A DNA stretch of 9,449 nucleotides, from positions 1 through 9,449 of the forward strand of contig JAGRJA010000471.1 in NCBI GenBank assembly GCA_020443005.1. The letters are read 5' to 3'. The notes below the pieces were generated by a model. It was not told where the DNA came from and made no database searches. It was given only the letters and a program-made list of their open reading frames with translations. Source of the stretch: Pseudomonadales bacterium. Lineage in GTDB: Bacteria; Pseudomonadota; Gammaproteobacteria; Pseudomonadales; UBA7239. Numbering within the stretch: position 1 is the stretch's first letter; each line of letters opens with the position of its first letter. Shown here in pieces: positions 1-6,004 of this stretch. A program made the translations under genes and the position numbers.

Positions 1-2
1 AG

Positions 3-167
3 AAAAAGCCGCTGGAAACATTAACACCGGCAGATCTCGGTATCGATGTGGCACCGCGTCTGAAAACCGTGAAGGTTGAACCCCCAGCAGAAAGACAGGC
101 CGGTATCAAAGTCGCTGATGTGACTGAGCTTGTCGACAAACTGAAAAATGAAGCGAAGGTGATCTAA
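3..167 (+). CDS. etfB: Electron transfer flavoprotein beta subunit, C-terminal end (5' truncated by window)
   Basis: This is the last 54 codons of an open frame entering from the left edge (frame from base 3, TAA at 165-167). The tail reads KKPLETLTPADLGIDVAPRL, then KTVKVEPP, and ends GIKVADVTELVDKLKNEAKV-I, the characteristic C-terminus of bacterial EtfB. EtfB pairs with EtfA to form the soluble heterodimer that carries electrons from acyl-CoA and other dehydrogenases to ETF-ubiquinone oxidoreductase; the beta subunit binds AMP and contributes the docking surface for the dehydrogenase. The stop codon overlaps the start of etfA by one base (TAATG), so the two are translationally coupled. The nucleotide-binding N-terminal part lies outside the window. 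Confidence 0.93.
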   Translation, partial: KKPLETLTPADLGIDVAPRLKTVKVEPPAERQAGIKVADVTELVDKLKNEAKVI

Positions 168-1096
168 TGACTATTCTTGTTATAGCAGAACACGATAACT
201 CAAGCCTGAAGGGTGCGACCCTGAATACGATTGCTGCAGCGAAGGCTGTTGGTGGTGATATTGAAGTGCTGGTTGCCGGTGCCGGTTGTGGCACTGTGGC
301 TGAGCAGGCGTCAAAAGCTGAAGGTGTAAGCAAGGTGCTGGTTGCTGATAATGCGGCCTATGCGAACCAGCTGGCAGAAAATGTCAGTTTGCTGGTTGCC
401 GAACTGGGAAAAAACTACAGCCATATTCTTGCATCAGCGACTTCAAACGGAAAAAATATTTTGCCCCGTGTGGCAGCTTTGCTGGATGTGGCACAGATTT
501 CTGAAATTATTTCAGTCGAAAGTCCCGATACATTCAAGCGGCCCACCTATGCGGGCAATGTGATTGCAACTGTACAGTCCTCTGATGCTATCAAGGTCAT
601 TACTGTTCGTGGAACCGCTTTTGACCCTGTAGCTGCTGAAGGTGGTTCGGCTACCGTTGAAGCTGTTGCTGCCGCTCATGATGCCGGTATCTCCAGTTTT
701 GTCGGCGAGGAAATTGCCAAAAGTGATCGCCCTGAATTGACCTCGGCCAAAATTGTTATTTCTGGTGGTCGTGGCATGCAGAACGGTGATAACTTCAAAA
801 TGCTGGAAAGTATTGCCGACAAGCTCGGTGCTGCTGTGGGAGCATCTCGCGCTGCAGTTGATGCGGGTTTTGTTCCCAACGACATGCAGGTTGGTCAAAC
901 CGGTAAAATCGTTGCCCCTGAACTGTATGTTGCTGTAGGCATTTCGGGTGCAATTCAGCATTTGGCGGGCATGAAAGATTCCAAGGTTATTGTTGCTATA
1001 AACAAGGATGAGGAAGCGCCCATTTTTCAGGTGGCTGATTATGGTCTGGTTGCAGACCTGTTTACTGCTGTTCCCGAACTGGACGCAGCGCTGTAA
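167..1096 (+). CDS. etfA: Electron transfer flavoprotein alpha subunit
   Basis: A 309-residue protein of normal EtfA length. The N-terminal domain (about 1-185) has the ETF Rossmann-like fold and begins MTILVIAEHD. The C-terminal FAD-binding domain carries the signature segments: SGGRG at 199-203, GASRAAVDAG at 225-234, QVGQTGKIVAPELYVAVGIS at 241-260, and INKDEEAPIF at 278-287 followed by ADYGLVADL. Together with EtfB it carries electrons from flavin dehydrogenases (fatty-acid and amino-acid oxidation) towards the quinone pool, in the cytoplasm. The ATG overlaps the etfB stop by one base and has AAGG seven bases upstream inside the etfB end, which fixes the start. An intrinsic terminator follows 19 bases after the stop, so this is the last gene of the etf operon. 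Nothing is unusual. Confidence 0.97.
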   Translation: MTILVIAEHDNSSLKGATLNTIAAAKAVGGDIEVLVAGAGCGTVAEQASKAEGVSKVLVADNAAYANQLAENVSLLVAELGKNYSHILASATSNGKNILPRVAALLDVAQISEIISVESPDTFKRPTYAGNVIATVQSSDAIKVITVRGTAFDPVAAEGGSATVEAVAAAHDAGISSFVGEEIAKSDRPELTSAKIVISGGRGMQNGDNFKMLESIADKLGAAVGASRAAVDAGFVPNDMQVGQTGKIVAPELYVAVGISGAIQHLAGMKDSKVIVAINKDEEAPIFQVADYGLVADLFTAVPELDAAL

Positions 1097-1108
1097 TGGC
1101 ATTTGTTC

Positions 1109-1137
1109 AAAAAAGACCGGCTTAGGCCGGTTTTTTT
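1109..1137 (+). terminator. Rho-independent terminator after etfA
   Basis: A stem ACCGGC (1116-1121), loop TTAG and GCCGGT (1126-1131) runs into a T tract (1131-1137). The six A bases at 1109-1114 face the T tract, so the stem can extend and the element could also work on the opposite strand. It lies just past the etfA stop and separates the etf operon from the next gene. Confidence 0.9.
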
Positions 1138-1152
1138 GTGTGTGGAGCGTCC

Positions 1153-1239
1153 ATGTTTTACCCTATGCGCTTTAATGGGCTGGCCGATTATGGTGTTCTG
1201 CCTGATAATCTGTTTTTCATTGCAGAATGCCGATTTTGA
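1153..1239 (+). CDS. Possible 28-residue leader ORF overlapping the membrane-protein start
   Basis: ATG at 1153, TGA at 1237-1239, encoding a 28-residue peptide that begins MFYPMRFNGLADYG and ends FIAECRF. A GGAG sequence (1144-1147) sits five bases before the ATG, a better ribosome-binding site than the one in front of the large downstream gene. Its stop lies 10-12 bases inside that gene, in another frame, an arrangement typical of translational coupling. The peptide resembles nothing I recognise and may be chance; the evidence is the ribosome-binding site and the overlap only. Confidence 0.25.
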   Translation: MFYPMRFNGLADYGVLPDNLFFIAECRF

Positions 1240-3029
1240 ACTCATCTGACATCAACAAAAATTTCTGGCGTGTAAAAACCGGGCTATTTCAGGAAACCCT
1301 GATACGGGTTTGTCTTTTTGTTTCTGTGCTTGTTGTTATTAATACCTGTTACACCCTTTACCTGAATTACTGGCATGGGCCTTTTCGGGATATGTGGGAA
1401 ATTTTTCCATTTCTGATTGATGCAGTTGAGTCGAGATGGCATTGGGGGGAGCTTTGGGCGCTTTATGGGGGCGCGCATCGTCTGGTTGTGCCGAAGCTGC
1501 TTTATGTCGCCGATTATCAGTGGTTTGCTGGTAATAACCACCTGCTTCTCCTGACCTCGGTTGTTTGCCAGATATTCATAACCGTATTTTTTTTCAAGGC
1601 TATTTGGGTGCAGGGTACAGATTCAAAGGAGTGCCGCACTGAGTCGTCAAGGCCGATAAAATACCTTATGTCTGCTTTTGTTCTGGCTTTGCAATTTAGT
1701 GCAACGCTGATGTTCAATTTTCTGCACACCTTTGATGTGCAATGGTTCACTTGTTGTCTTTTTATTGTGATCTGTTTCTTTGTGCTGTTGTTGCCGGTCA
1801 AACATTCCATCGCTCTGCTTTATCTTTCATTGTTTTTTGGTTTACTGGCTACGATGAGTAATTTTGCCGGTATGGCTTTTTGGCCAGTATGGCTGGTGCT
1901 GGTTTTGAAAAAGGGGTATTCATGGAAAACCGTTGCATTGGTTTTTGCAGTGTCGTCGATTTATATTCTTTGTTATGTTTCAGCGATGTCAGGTGTGCAC
2001 AGTAGTGACCTTGATAAACCTTTTTTTGAATTGCTGCTTTTTTTATTCGTTTTTTTTCTTTTCCCCGCACTTTTTTTATCGAGCCCTCTAAGTGAGTTTC
2101 ACCCCTTTGCTGGCGCTTTTTTAAGTGTTCCCGTATTAATGCTTTTGGCCCGGTTTTGGTGGTTGTATCTGGTTCGTAAGCAACAGTTTCCCCGAATCTG
2201 CGTGTTTTTTGCAGCACTAGCGCTTTTTTGCTATGGCGTTTCAGCCGAGATAGCACTTGGCAGGTGGTATGGTCCGGAACATTATCATGCGTCCCGTTAC
2301 CAGAATATTGTAGTCATGTTCTGGAGTGCCTTTTTTTGTTTGTGGCTGAGTTTGCCTGAATCTGTATTCAGGGTTTTTTTCTCGCGGTTGAATTTCGCAG
2401 GATTTCTTGCACGCAAAAAAATAGTGCTGTGTACTTCCGTCTTCGTTGTTATCTTTGTGGCGTATCAATATCCGTCAACTTCGCAGGCTTATTCCATGGG
2501 CACTAATGTGCGTTTGGCTCACCTTGCTTTTACCCTCGGTTATTCCGACAAGGTGCCTTTGATCATGGCAACCAAGTCCAGGCATTGGGCAGGTATCGAA
2601 TGGCATAATTTCAACCGTGAATACCAGTTTATGAAAGATCATGGTGTTGGGCCGATGTCTGAACCTGCTTATCGTCTGTATGAAAGCGGCTTGCCCTCCG
2701 GGCAATATCTGAAAAAGCTGCCGATCTGTCCGGGCTTGGGTAAAGTGAGGATATTTCCGCATGTTGAAACGGCTGTTATACAGTTTTCAGTTACGCTTGA
2801 TACTGCTTTTATGTCAGAATATGCGCCGTCTTCCATCCATGTTTTTAGTGACGGTAGGCCATTGGGTTACGCGATTCCATATTATGAGCGTGAGCCATTG
2901 GCACACTTCAAAAAAAGTCTATCGGGGGAAGGTGTGAAGTTTTTCGGTTACCTGACTGATCAACCCGCCAGAAGTATTCTTATGTTGGCTGGTTCCGGTG
3001 GGCGTTATGTTTGCAAGTTGTCGAATTGA
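1227..3029 (+). CDS. Polytopic inner-membrane protein of unknown function (GT-C-like layout)
   Basis: A 600-residue protein with about 11-12 predicted membrane segments, at roughly 25-47, 103-125, 146-168, 170-205, 208-228, 234-253, 267-287, 293-315, 324-345, 363-380 and 399-415, and a soluble C-terminal domain from about 420 to 600, probably periplasmic. The first loop after segment 1 holds a striking polar/aromatic stretch with HGPFRDMWEIFP and GAHRLVVPKLLYVADYQWF. A late loop has the motif GRWYGPEHYHASRYQN, of the G-R-x(n)-SRY kind seen in uncharacterised membrane proteins near surface-polysaccharide genes. Many membrane segments with one conserved acidic/aromatic early loop resemble GT-C type lipid-linked sugar transferases, but no family can be assigned from the sequence. 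The ATG at 1227 is the first possible start after an in-frame stop at 1206 and has no clear ribosome-binding site. The gene is rich in TTT phenylalanine codons and T runs. It probably forms an operon with the small gene 12 bases downstream. Confidence 0.8.
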   Translation: MPILNSSDINKNFWRVKTGLFQETLIRVCLFVSVLVVINTCYTLYLNYWHGPFRDMWEIFPFLIDAVESRWHWGELWALYGGAHRLVVPKLLYVADYQWFAGNNHLLLLTSVVCQIFITVFFFKAIWVQGTDSKECRTESSRPIKYLMSAFVLALQFSATLMFNFLHTFDVQWFTCCLFIVICFFVLLLPVKHSIALLYLSLFFGLLATMSNFAGMAFWPVWLVLVLKKGYSWKTVALVFAVSSIYILCYVSAMSGVHSSDLDKPFFELLLFLFVFFLFPALFLSSPLSEFHPFAGAFLSVPVLMLLARFWWLYLVRKQQFPRICVFFAALALFCYGVSAEIALGRWYGPEHYHASRYQNIVVMFWSAFFCLWLSLPESVFRVFFSRLNFAGFLARKKIVLCTSVFVVIFVAYQYPSTSQAYSMGTNVRLAHLAFTLGYSDKVPLIMATKSRHWAGIEWHNFNREYQFMKDHGVGPMSEPAYRLYESGLPSGQYLKKLPICPGLGKVRIFPHVETAVIQFSVTLDTAFMSEYAPSSIHVFSDGRPLGYAIPYYEREPLAHFKKSLSGEGVKFFGYLTDQPARSILMLAGSGGRYVCKLSN

Positions 3030-3041
3030 TGAGAGGTATCT

Positions 3042-3353
3042 ATGTTGAGGTCGTTTGTTTTCATCGTGTTTATGGCGGGCTGTGTATCGGTCAATGCGAG
3101 TGAGAGTGTCGAAAATAACAAGAAGATTCAGTATTTTTCAGACGCCGGTTTTGGTGTAGATGAAGCGCAGGGGGCTTTCTCTCTCGAGAATACCGATATA
3201 GCAGCGGGTACATGTCTGTGGGATGTTATTCTGTTTGACCAGACTTTTGCCGAGACATTAAAGACCGCTTATGAGAAGGATCAGATACTCAAAAAGATTG
3301 TTTTCTCTGTGGATGAAGAAACCGGAGATTGCTACCTTAAGCAGCTTGAGTGA
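3042..3353 (+). CDS. Small exported protein of unknown function (possible lipoprotein)
   Basis: A 103-residue protein. The N-terminus MLRSFVFIVFMAGCVSVNAS is an export signal with two readings: signal peptidase I cleavage after VNA (residue 19), or a lipobox MAGC with the lipidated cysteine at 14. The hydrophobic core is short, which slightly favours the lipoprotein reading. The mature part is acidic and keeps two cysteines, C58 (GTCLWD) and C97 (GDCYLK), which could form a disulfide in the periplasm. The ribosome-binding site is clear: GAGAGG at 3031-3036, five bases before the ATG. The gene starts 12 bases after the stop of the 600-residue membrane protein and is followed by a strong terminator, so the two are probably one transcription unit and may work together at the envelope. 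I do not recognise a family. Confidence 0.75.
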   Translation: MLRSFVFIVFMAGCVSVNASESVENNKKIQYFSDAGFGVDEAQGAFSLENTDIAAGTCLWDVILFDQTFAETLKTAYEKDQILKKIVFSVDEETGDCYLKQLE

Positions 3354-3398
3354 TGTGCTGAAAGTCGTATTATTTCGTTCGGAGCGTGTTCTTAGACA

Positions 3399-3432
3399 GC
3401 CTCTGCAATTCTTGAATTGCAGAGGCTTTTTT
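3399..3432 (+). terminator. Strong Rho-independent terminator
   Basis: The arms GCCTCTGCAATTC (3399-3411) and GAATTGCAGAGGC (3414-3426) are perfect 13-base complements; in practice a 12-base-pair stem with a CTTG loop. Six T bases follow (3427-3432). On the plus strand it ends the transcript of the membrane-protein/small-protein pair. On the minus strand the hairpin lacks a following T tract, although it lies 34 bases past the end of the DAHP synthase gene and may still protect or end that transcript. Confidence 0.93.
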
Positions 3433-3459
3433 ATACTCGGCTGTTTCGCTGGAATTGGG

Positions 3460-4536
3460 TCAGCCTTTGCGACGCCCCGGCAGTATGTCTTTTAATTTTG
3501 CATGCATTGCTTTCAGGGCTTTCTCTGTCGTTTCCCAGTCAATACAGGCATCGGTAATCGAAACACCATATTCGAGTTGAGCGAGGTCATTCGGTATTTT
3601 CTGGTTGCCAGCATGCAAATTGCTTTCAATCATCAAACCGATAATTGACTTGTTTCCTTCGAGAATCTGGTTGGTGACATTGTCTATAACAAGTGGTTGC
3701 AGTTCGTGGTTTTTATTCGAGTTGGCATGGCTTGTGTCAACCATGATATTTTCCGGGATTCCAGCTTTTTTCAGGGCTTGTTCACATAACGAAACGCTCA
3801 CGGAGTCGTAGTTAGGTTTGTTGTCACCACCACGCAGAACGATATGGGCATAGGGGTTGCCCTTGGTTGTAATAATGGCGACCTGACCTTCATTATTGAT
3901 GCCCAGAAAGCGATGCGGGTGTTTGACCGAATTAAGGGCATTGATGGCAACGGTCAGGCCTCCGTCTGTTCCATTTTTGAAACCAACAGCGGATGAAAGA
4001 CCGCTCGACATTTCACGGTGCGTCTGGGACTCAGTTGTTCTTGCTCCAATCGCAGACCATACAATCAGATCTTGCAGATATTGGGGAGATATCGGGTCCA
4101 GTGCTTCAGTAGATGCAGGCAGGCCGATTTCGGCAATATCAAGCAGCAACTGACGCCCGATATGCAAGCCGTCTTCAATCTTGAAAGTATCGTTGATATA
4201 AGGGTCGTTTATCAGGCCTTTCCAGCCGGTCGTTGTGCGCGGCTTTTCAAAATAGACCCGCATGACAATAAAAATTGTGTCGGCAACTTCATCGGACAGT
4301 TTTTTGAGTTTTTGCGCATATTCTTTTGCCGCTTTAACATCATGTATTGAGCAGGGGCCTACAACGATGAGTAAACGATGGTCAGTGCCGTCAAGAATAT
4401 TCTGTACGGTTTGTCTGCCGTTGTTGACGATTTCTGTAACATTCGATGAAGCCGGCGATTTACTTTTTAACTGTGCCGGAGTGATCAGAATTTCCTGAGA
4501 GGCAACATTCAGGTTTTCCAGACTTTTATTGCTCAT
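3460..4536 (-). CDS. aroF: 3-deoxy-7-phosphoheptulonate (DAHP) synthase, class I, AroF-like
   Basis: Condenses phosphoenolpyruvate and erythrose 4-phosphate, the first step of aromatic amino acid (shikimate) synthesis, in the cytoplasm. From the ATG at 4536 it is 358 residues, close to E. coli AroF/G/H. Motifs in order: GPCSIHD, FEKPRTTTGWKGLINDP, TEALDPISPQYL, GARTTESQTHRE, GFKNGTDGG, HIVLRGG, DTSHANSNK, GLMIESNLHAGNQ, ITDACIDWE. The four metal ligands known from the family are present as C62, H270, E304 and D329. Details such as ILITPAQLK near the N-terminus, TEALDP-SPQYL and GLMIESN-H-GNQ match the tyrosine-sensitive AroF branch better than AroG; that feedback type is inference. A GTG at 4551 would add five residues; I prefer the ATG because AAGG lies upstream (spacing short, three bases) and the GTG lacks a site. 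It lies 47 bases past the arsenosugar-type genes on the same strand but is metabolically unrelated. Confidence 0.95.
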   Translation of the reverse strand: MSNKSLENLNVASQEILITPAQLKSKSPASSNVTEIVNNGRQTVQNILDGTDHRLLIVVGPCSIHDVKAAKEYAQKLKKLSDEVADTIFIVMRVYFEKPRTTTGWKGLINDPYINDTFKIEDGLHIGRQLLLDIAEIGLPASTEALDPISPQYLQDLIVWSAIGARTTESQTHREMSSGLSSAVGFKNGTDGGLTVAINALNSVKHPHRFLGINNEGQVAIITTKGNPYAHIVLRGGDNKPNYDSVSVSLCEQALKKAGIPENIMVDTSHANSNKNHELQPLVIDNVTNQILEGNKSIIGLMIESNLHAGNQKIPNDLAQLEYGVSITDACIDWETTEKALKAMHAKLKDILPGRRKG

Positions 4537-4570
4537 TGGCCTTGTATCCACAACTTTTCAAAAGACTGCG

Positions 4571-4600
4571 ATTCTATAGGAATTTAGCGGTTTTTTACAG
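4571..4600 (-). promoter_or_regulatory. Weak candidate promoter for the DAHP synthase gene
   Basis: On the minus strand the gap before aroF contains TATAGAAT (4578-4571), a passable -10 element read as TAGAAT. A TGTAAA about 17 bases upstream (4599-4594) matches the -35 consensus at only three of six positions. It would give the gene its own start, separate from the upstream glycosyltransferase genes. TGTAAA also resembles one half of a TyrR box, but the second half is not found at the right spacing. Confidence 0.25.
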
Positions 4601-5309
4601 CATAAGCGGATGGGTTGCAGGATTTGAGCCAGCTGAACACATGCTGTTGTTGGCTGCTCAATTTGAAACCCTGATCCACCAGCGCGGCAAACTCACGACA
4701 GGCATTCGGAATATCTTGAACAGTATCTATGTCTGTTAAGGGGTTTAACAGCATGTTGGGTGTTTTTAAGTGCTTGCTGAATTCGCTCAGGGTATCCGGG
4801 CTACTCCAGGTCGTATTTTGCCAGCAATTATCACTAATGCTTGCATGACTGCAGAGTAAATAAAAACCGCCGTCATTGCTTGGGCCAATAACAGTACAGT
4901 TGTTCTGTTGGTTCAGTGACTGGGCCCTGTCAATCTGTAAACCGGTGATTTGCGGGCAATCAGCACCGAGAAGAACGACATTGCGATATTGTTTTTCCAG
5001 CTTGTGGTAAATCACGGACATACGCACACCGATATCAGCATTGATCGGCGAGTCGTTTCCACTGTACAAGGCGGTGAAATCGCGCCAGAGCGGGTTTTTC
5101 AGGGCCTTTTGCTCAGTAACTGCCCAGAAACATTCGAAGCGATCAATCGGCAAGCGGGAGAGAACGGATTTTATGGCTTCAATTGAAAGCAGGTAAAACG
5201 CTATAGCTGAAGCTTCGCCGATTGTATTCGCCAGCCTCGTCTTGACAGGCGAAAGCCCGGGGGTTTTTACAAAAACGACTACAGCCGTTTTGTTGATTTT
5301 ATTCGACAT
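4584..5309 (-). CDS. TIGR04282-type (DUF2064) transferase of arsenosugar-type clusters
   Basis: A nucleotidyl/glycosyltransferase-fold protein (GT-A-like) of the family named rSAM/selenodomain-associated transferase 1. With the ATG at 5309 it has 241 residues. Motifs: VFVKTPGLSPVKTRLA at 12-27 (the family's F-K-x-P-x(3)-VKTRL nucleotide-binding loop), INADIGVRM at 89-97, LGADCPQ at 114-120, GPSNDGGFYLL at 142-152, and TDIDT at 192-196 near the C-terminus. The frame stays open upstream to 5528 inside the preceding gene. An ATG at 5366 would add 19 residues with AGGAAA about 14 bases away, so the start is uncertain; 5309 places the conserved loop where the family has it and overlaps the preceding gene by 31 bases. 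It is the last gene of the arsS-arsM run. Its substrate is not known; activating or transferring a sugar or glycerol-type group onto an arsenic-containing ribose is inference from context. Confidence 0.87.
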   Translation of the reverse strand: MSNKINKTAVVVFVKTPGLSPVKTRLANTIGEASAIAFYLLSIEAIKSVLSRLPIDRFECFWAVTEQKALKNPLWRDFTALYSGNDSPINADIGVRMSVIYHKLEKQYRNVVLLGADCPQITGLQIDRAQSLNQQNNCTVIGPSNDGGFYLLCSHASISDNCWQNTTWSSPDTLSEFSKHLKTPNMLLNPLTDIDTVQDIPNACREFAALVDQGFKLSSQQQHVFSWLKSCNPSAYAVKNR

Positions 5310-5977
5310 ACTTGCACGAGCTGCTTTAGCCAAAGGTATTGGTGTAACAGTGTTGTTATTAGCCATCCGTTGTCGATGTATTTCCTGCCGCTGGTAAGAA
5401 GTGTCGATTGAAGTGTCTTTACGGGTATGGCCATTTTTTTCAGTTTCCAGACATACAGGTGATCCTCTCCATAAGGGGTACAGACGGGATAAGCCCCCGT
5501 TTTTTCGAACAGTGGTCTGGAAATACAAAAACCCTGATCGCCAAATGGAATACCGAAGATGAAGCTTCGCATGTTGGCACCGAAGGCATTCAGTTTGAGT
5601 GGTAGAGAATTTTCCGGATAAAACGCGAGTTTGAAGCAGAGCAGGGCATCGGGCTTTTTCTTCAGTGTCATTTCAAGTTCGCTAATATTGGAAGCTGAGA
5701 CCCGCGAGTCTGCATGAAGGAACCAGAGATAGTCTCCCTTGGCGTGTTCTGCGCCGGTGTTCATCTGCAATCCTCGACCACGGTTGCTGGAAAGATAGCG
5801 AATATCAAGGGACTTTTCATGATCAGTTTTGGCACTCAATGTGGGGGGCGGGCATGCGTTGGTGCCCACTACGATGACTTCGTGAATATGGGGGGCATAC
5901 TTTGCCAGGTCTTCAAGCAGCGCAAGAAGGCAAGACTCATGTTCAGCTACCGGAATAATAATGGAGATCGAAGGCAT
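5279..5977 (-). CDS. TIGR04283-type family 2 glycosyltransferase, arsenosugar-cluster type
   Basis: A 232-residue GT-A fold protein (glycosyltransferase family 2) of the group called arsenosugar biosynthesis glycosyltransferase, or rSAM/selenodomain-associated transferase 2. Visible motifs: SIIIPVAEHE at the N-terminus (nucleotide-binding strand), GRGLQMNTGA at 67-76, FLHADS at 86-91 (the metal-binding D-x-S form of the DxD motif), PFGDQGFCISR at 144-154, GEDHLYVWKL at 170-179 (acidic catalytic region) and TSGRKY at 195-200. The ATG at 5977 lies 19 bases after the arsM stop, and the conserved strand begins at residue 3. An upstream ATG at 6043 and the open frame to 6064 would overlap arsM and add unrelated sequence. 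No strong ribosome-binding site is seen, so translation may be coupled to arsM. It probably decorates a dimethylarsinoyl-ribose intermediate; acceptor and donor are unproven. Confidence 0.9.
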   Translation of the reverse strand: MPSISIIIPVAEHESCLLALLEDLAKYAPHIHEVIVVGTNACPPPTLSAKTDHEKSLDIRYLSSNRGRGLQMNTGAEHAKGDYLWFLHADSRVSASNISELEMTLKKKPDALLCFKLAFYPENSLPLKLNAFGANMRSFIFGIPFGDQGFCISRPLFEKTGAYPVCTPYGEDHLYVWKLKKMAIPVKTLQSTLLTSGRKYIDNGWLITTLLHQYLWLKQLVQVCRIKSTKRL

Positions 5978-5992
5978 GATACTGGCAGAAAA

Positions 5993-6004
5993 GTTGTTAA
6001 CAAC
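5993..6004. repeat. 12-base perfect palindrome across the arsM stop
   Basis: GTTGTTAACAAC is its own reverse complement and includes the arsM TAA stop (5999-5997 on the minus strand), 16 bases before the next gene's ATG. As RNA it would make only a weak hairpin with no room for a loop; it could be a DNA-binding site or chance. Confidence 0.3.

Noticed and set aside
512..1102. 196-codon open frame antisense to etfA
   Set aside because: It mirrors the codon pattern of a certain gene on the other strand, has no recognisable protein features and would run through the etfA coding region; a shadow frame.
1849..2256. 135-codon basic, lysine-rich frame antisense to the membrane protein
   Set aside because: Lysine richness is simply the reverse complement of TTT-rich membrane coding sequence.
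3399..3426. Long inverted repeat as a mobile-element end or attachment site
   Set aside because: The T tract directly after the hairpin and its place after a gene end explain it fully as an intrinsic terminator.
4018..4350. 110-codon plus-strand frame inside the DAHP synthase gene
   Set aside because: All DAHP synthase motifs lie on the minus strand through this stretch; no independent support for a second gene.
4554..4564. CTTTTCAAAAG inverted repeat in the gap before aroF as a terminator
   Set aside because: Only five A/T-rich base pairs around a single central base, no loop and no T tract; it cannot form a stable hairpin.
4594..4599. TyrR box upstream of the DAHP synthase gene
   Set aside because: Only one half-site (TGTAAA on the minus strand) is present; six bases later the sequence is CTAAAT rather than TTTACA, so no full box exists.
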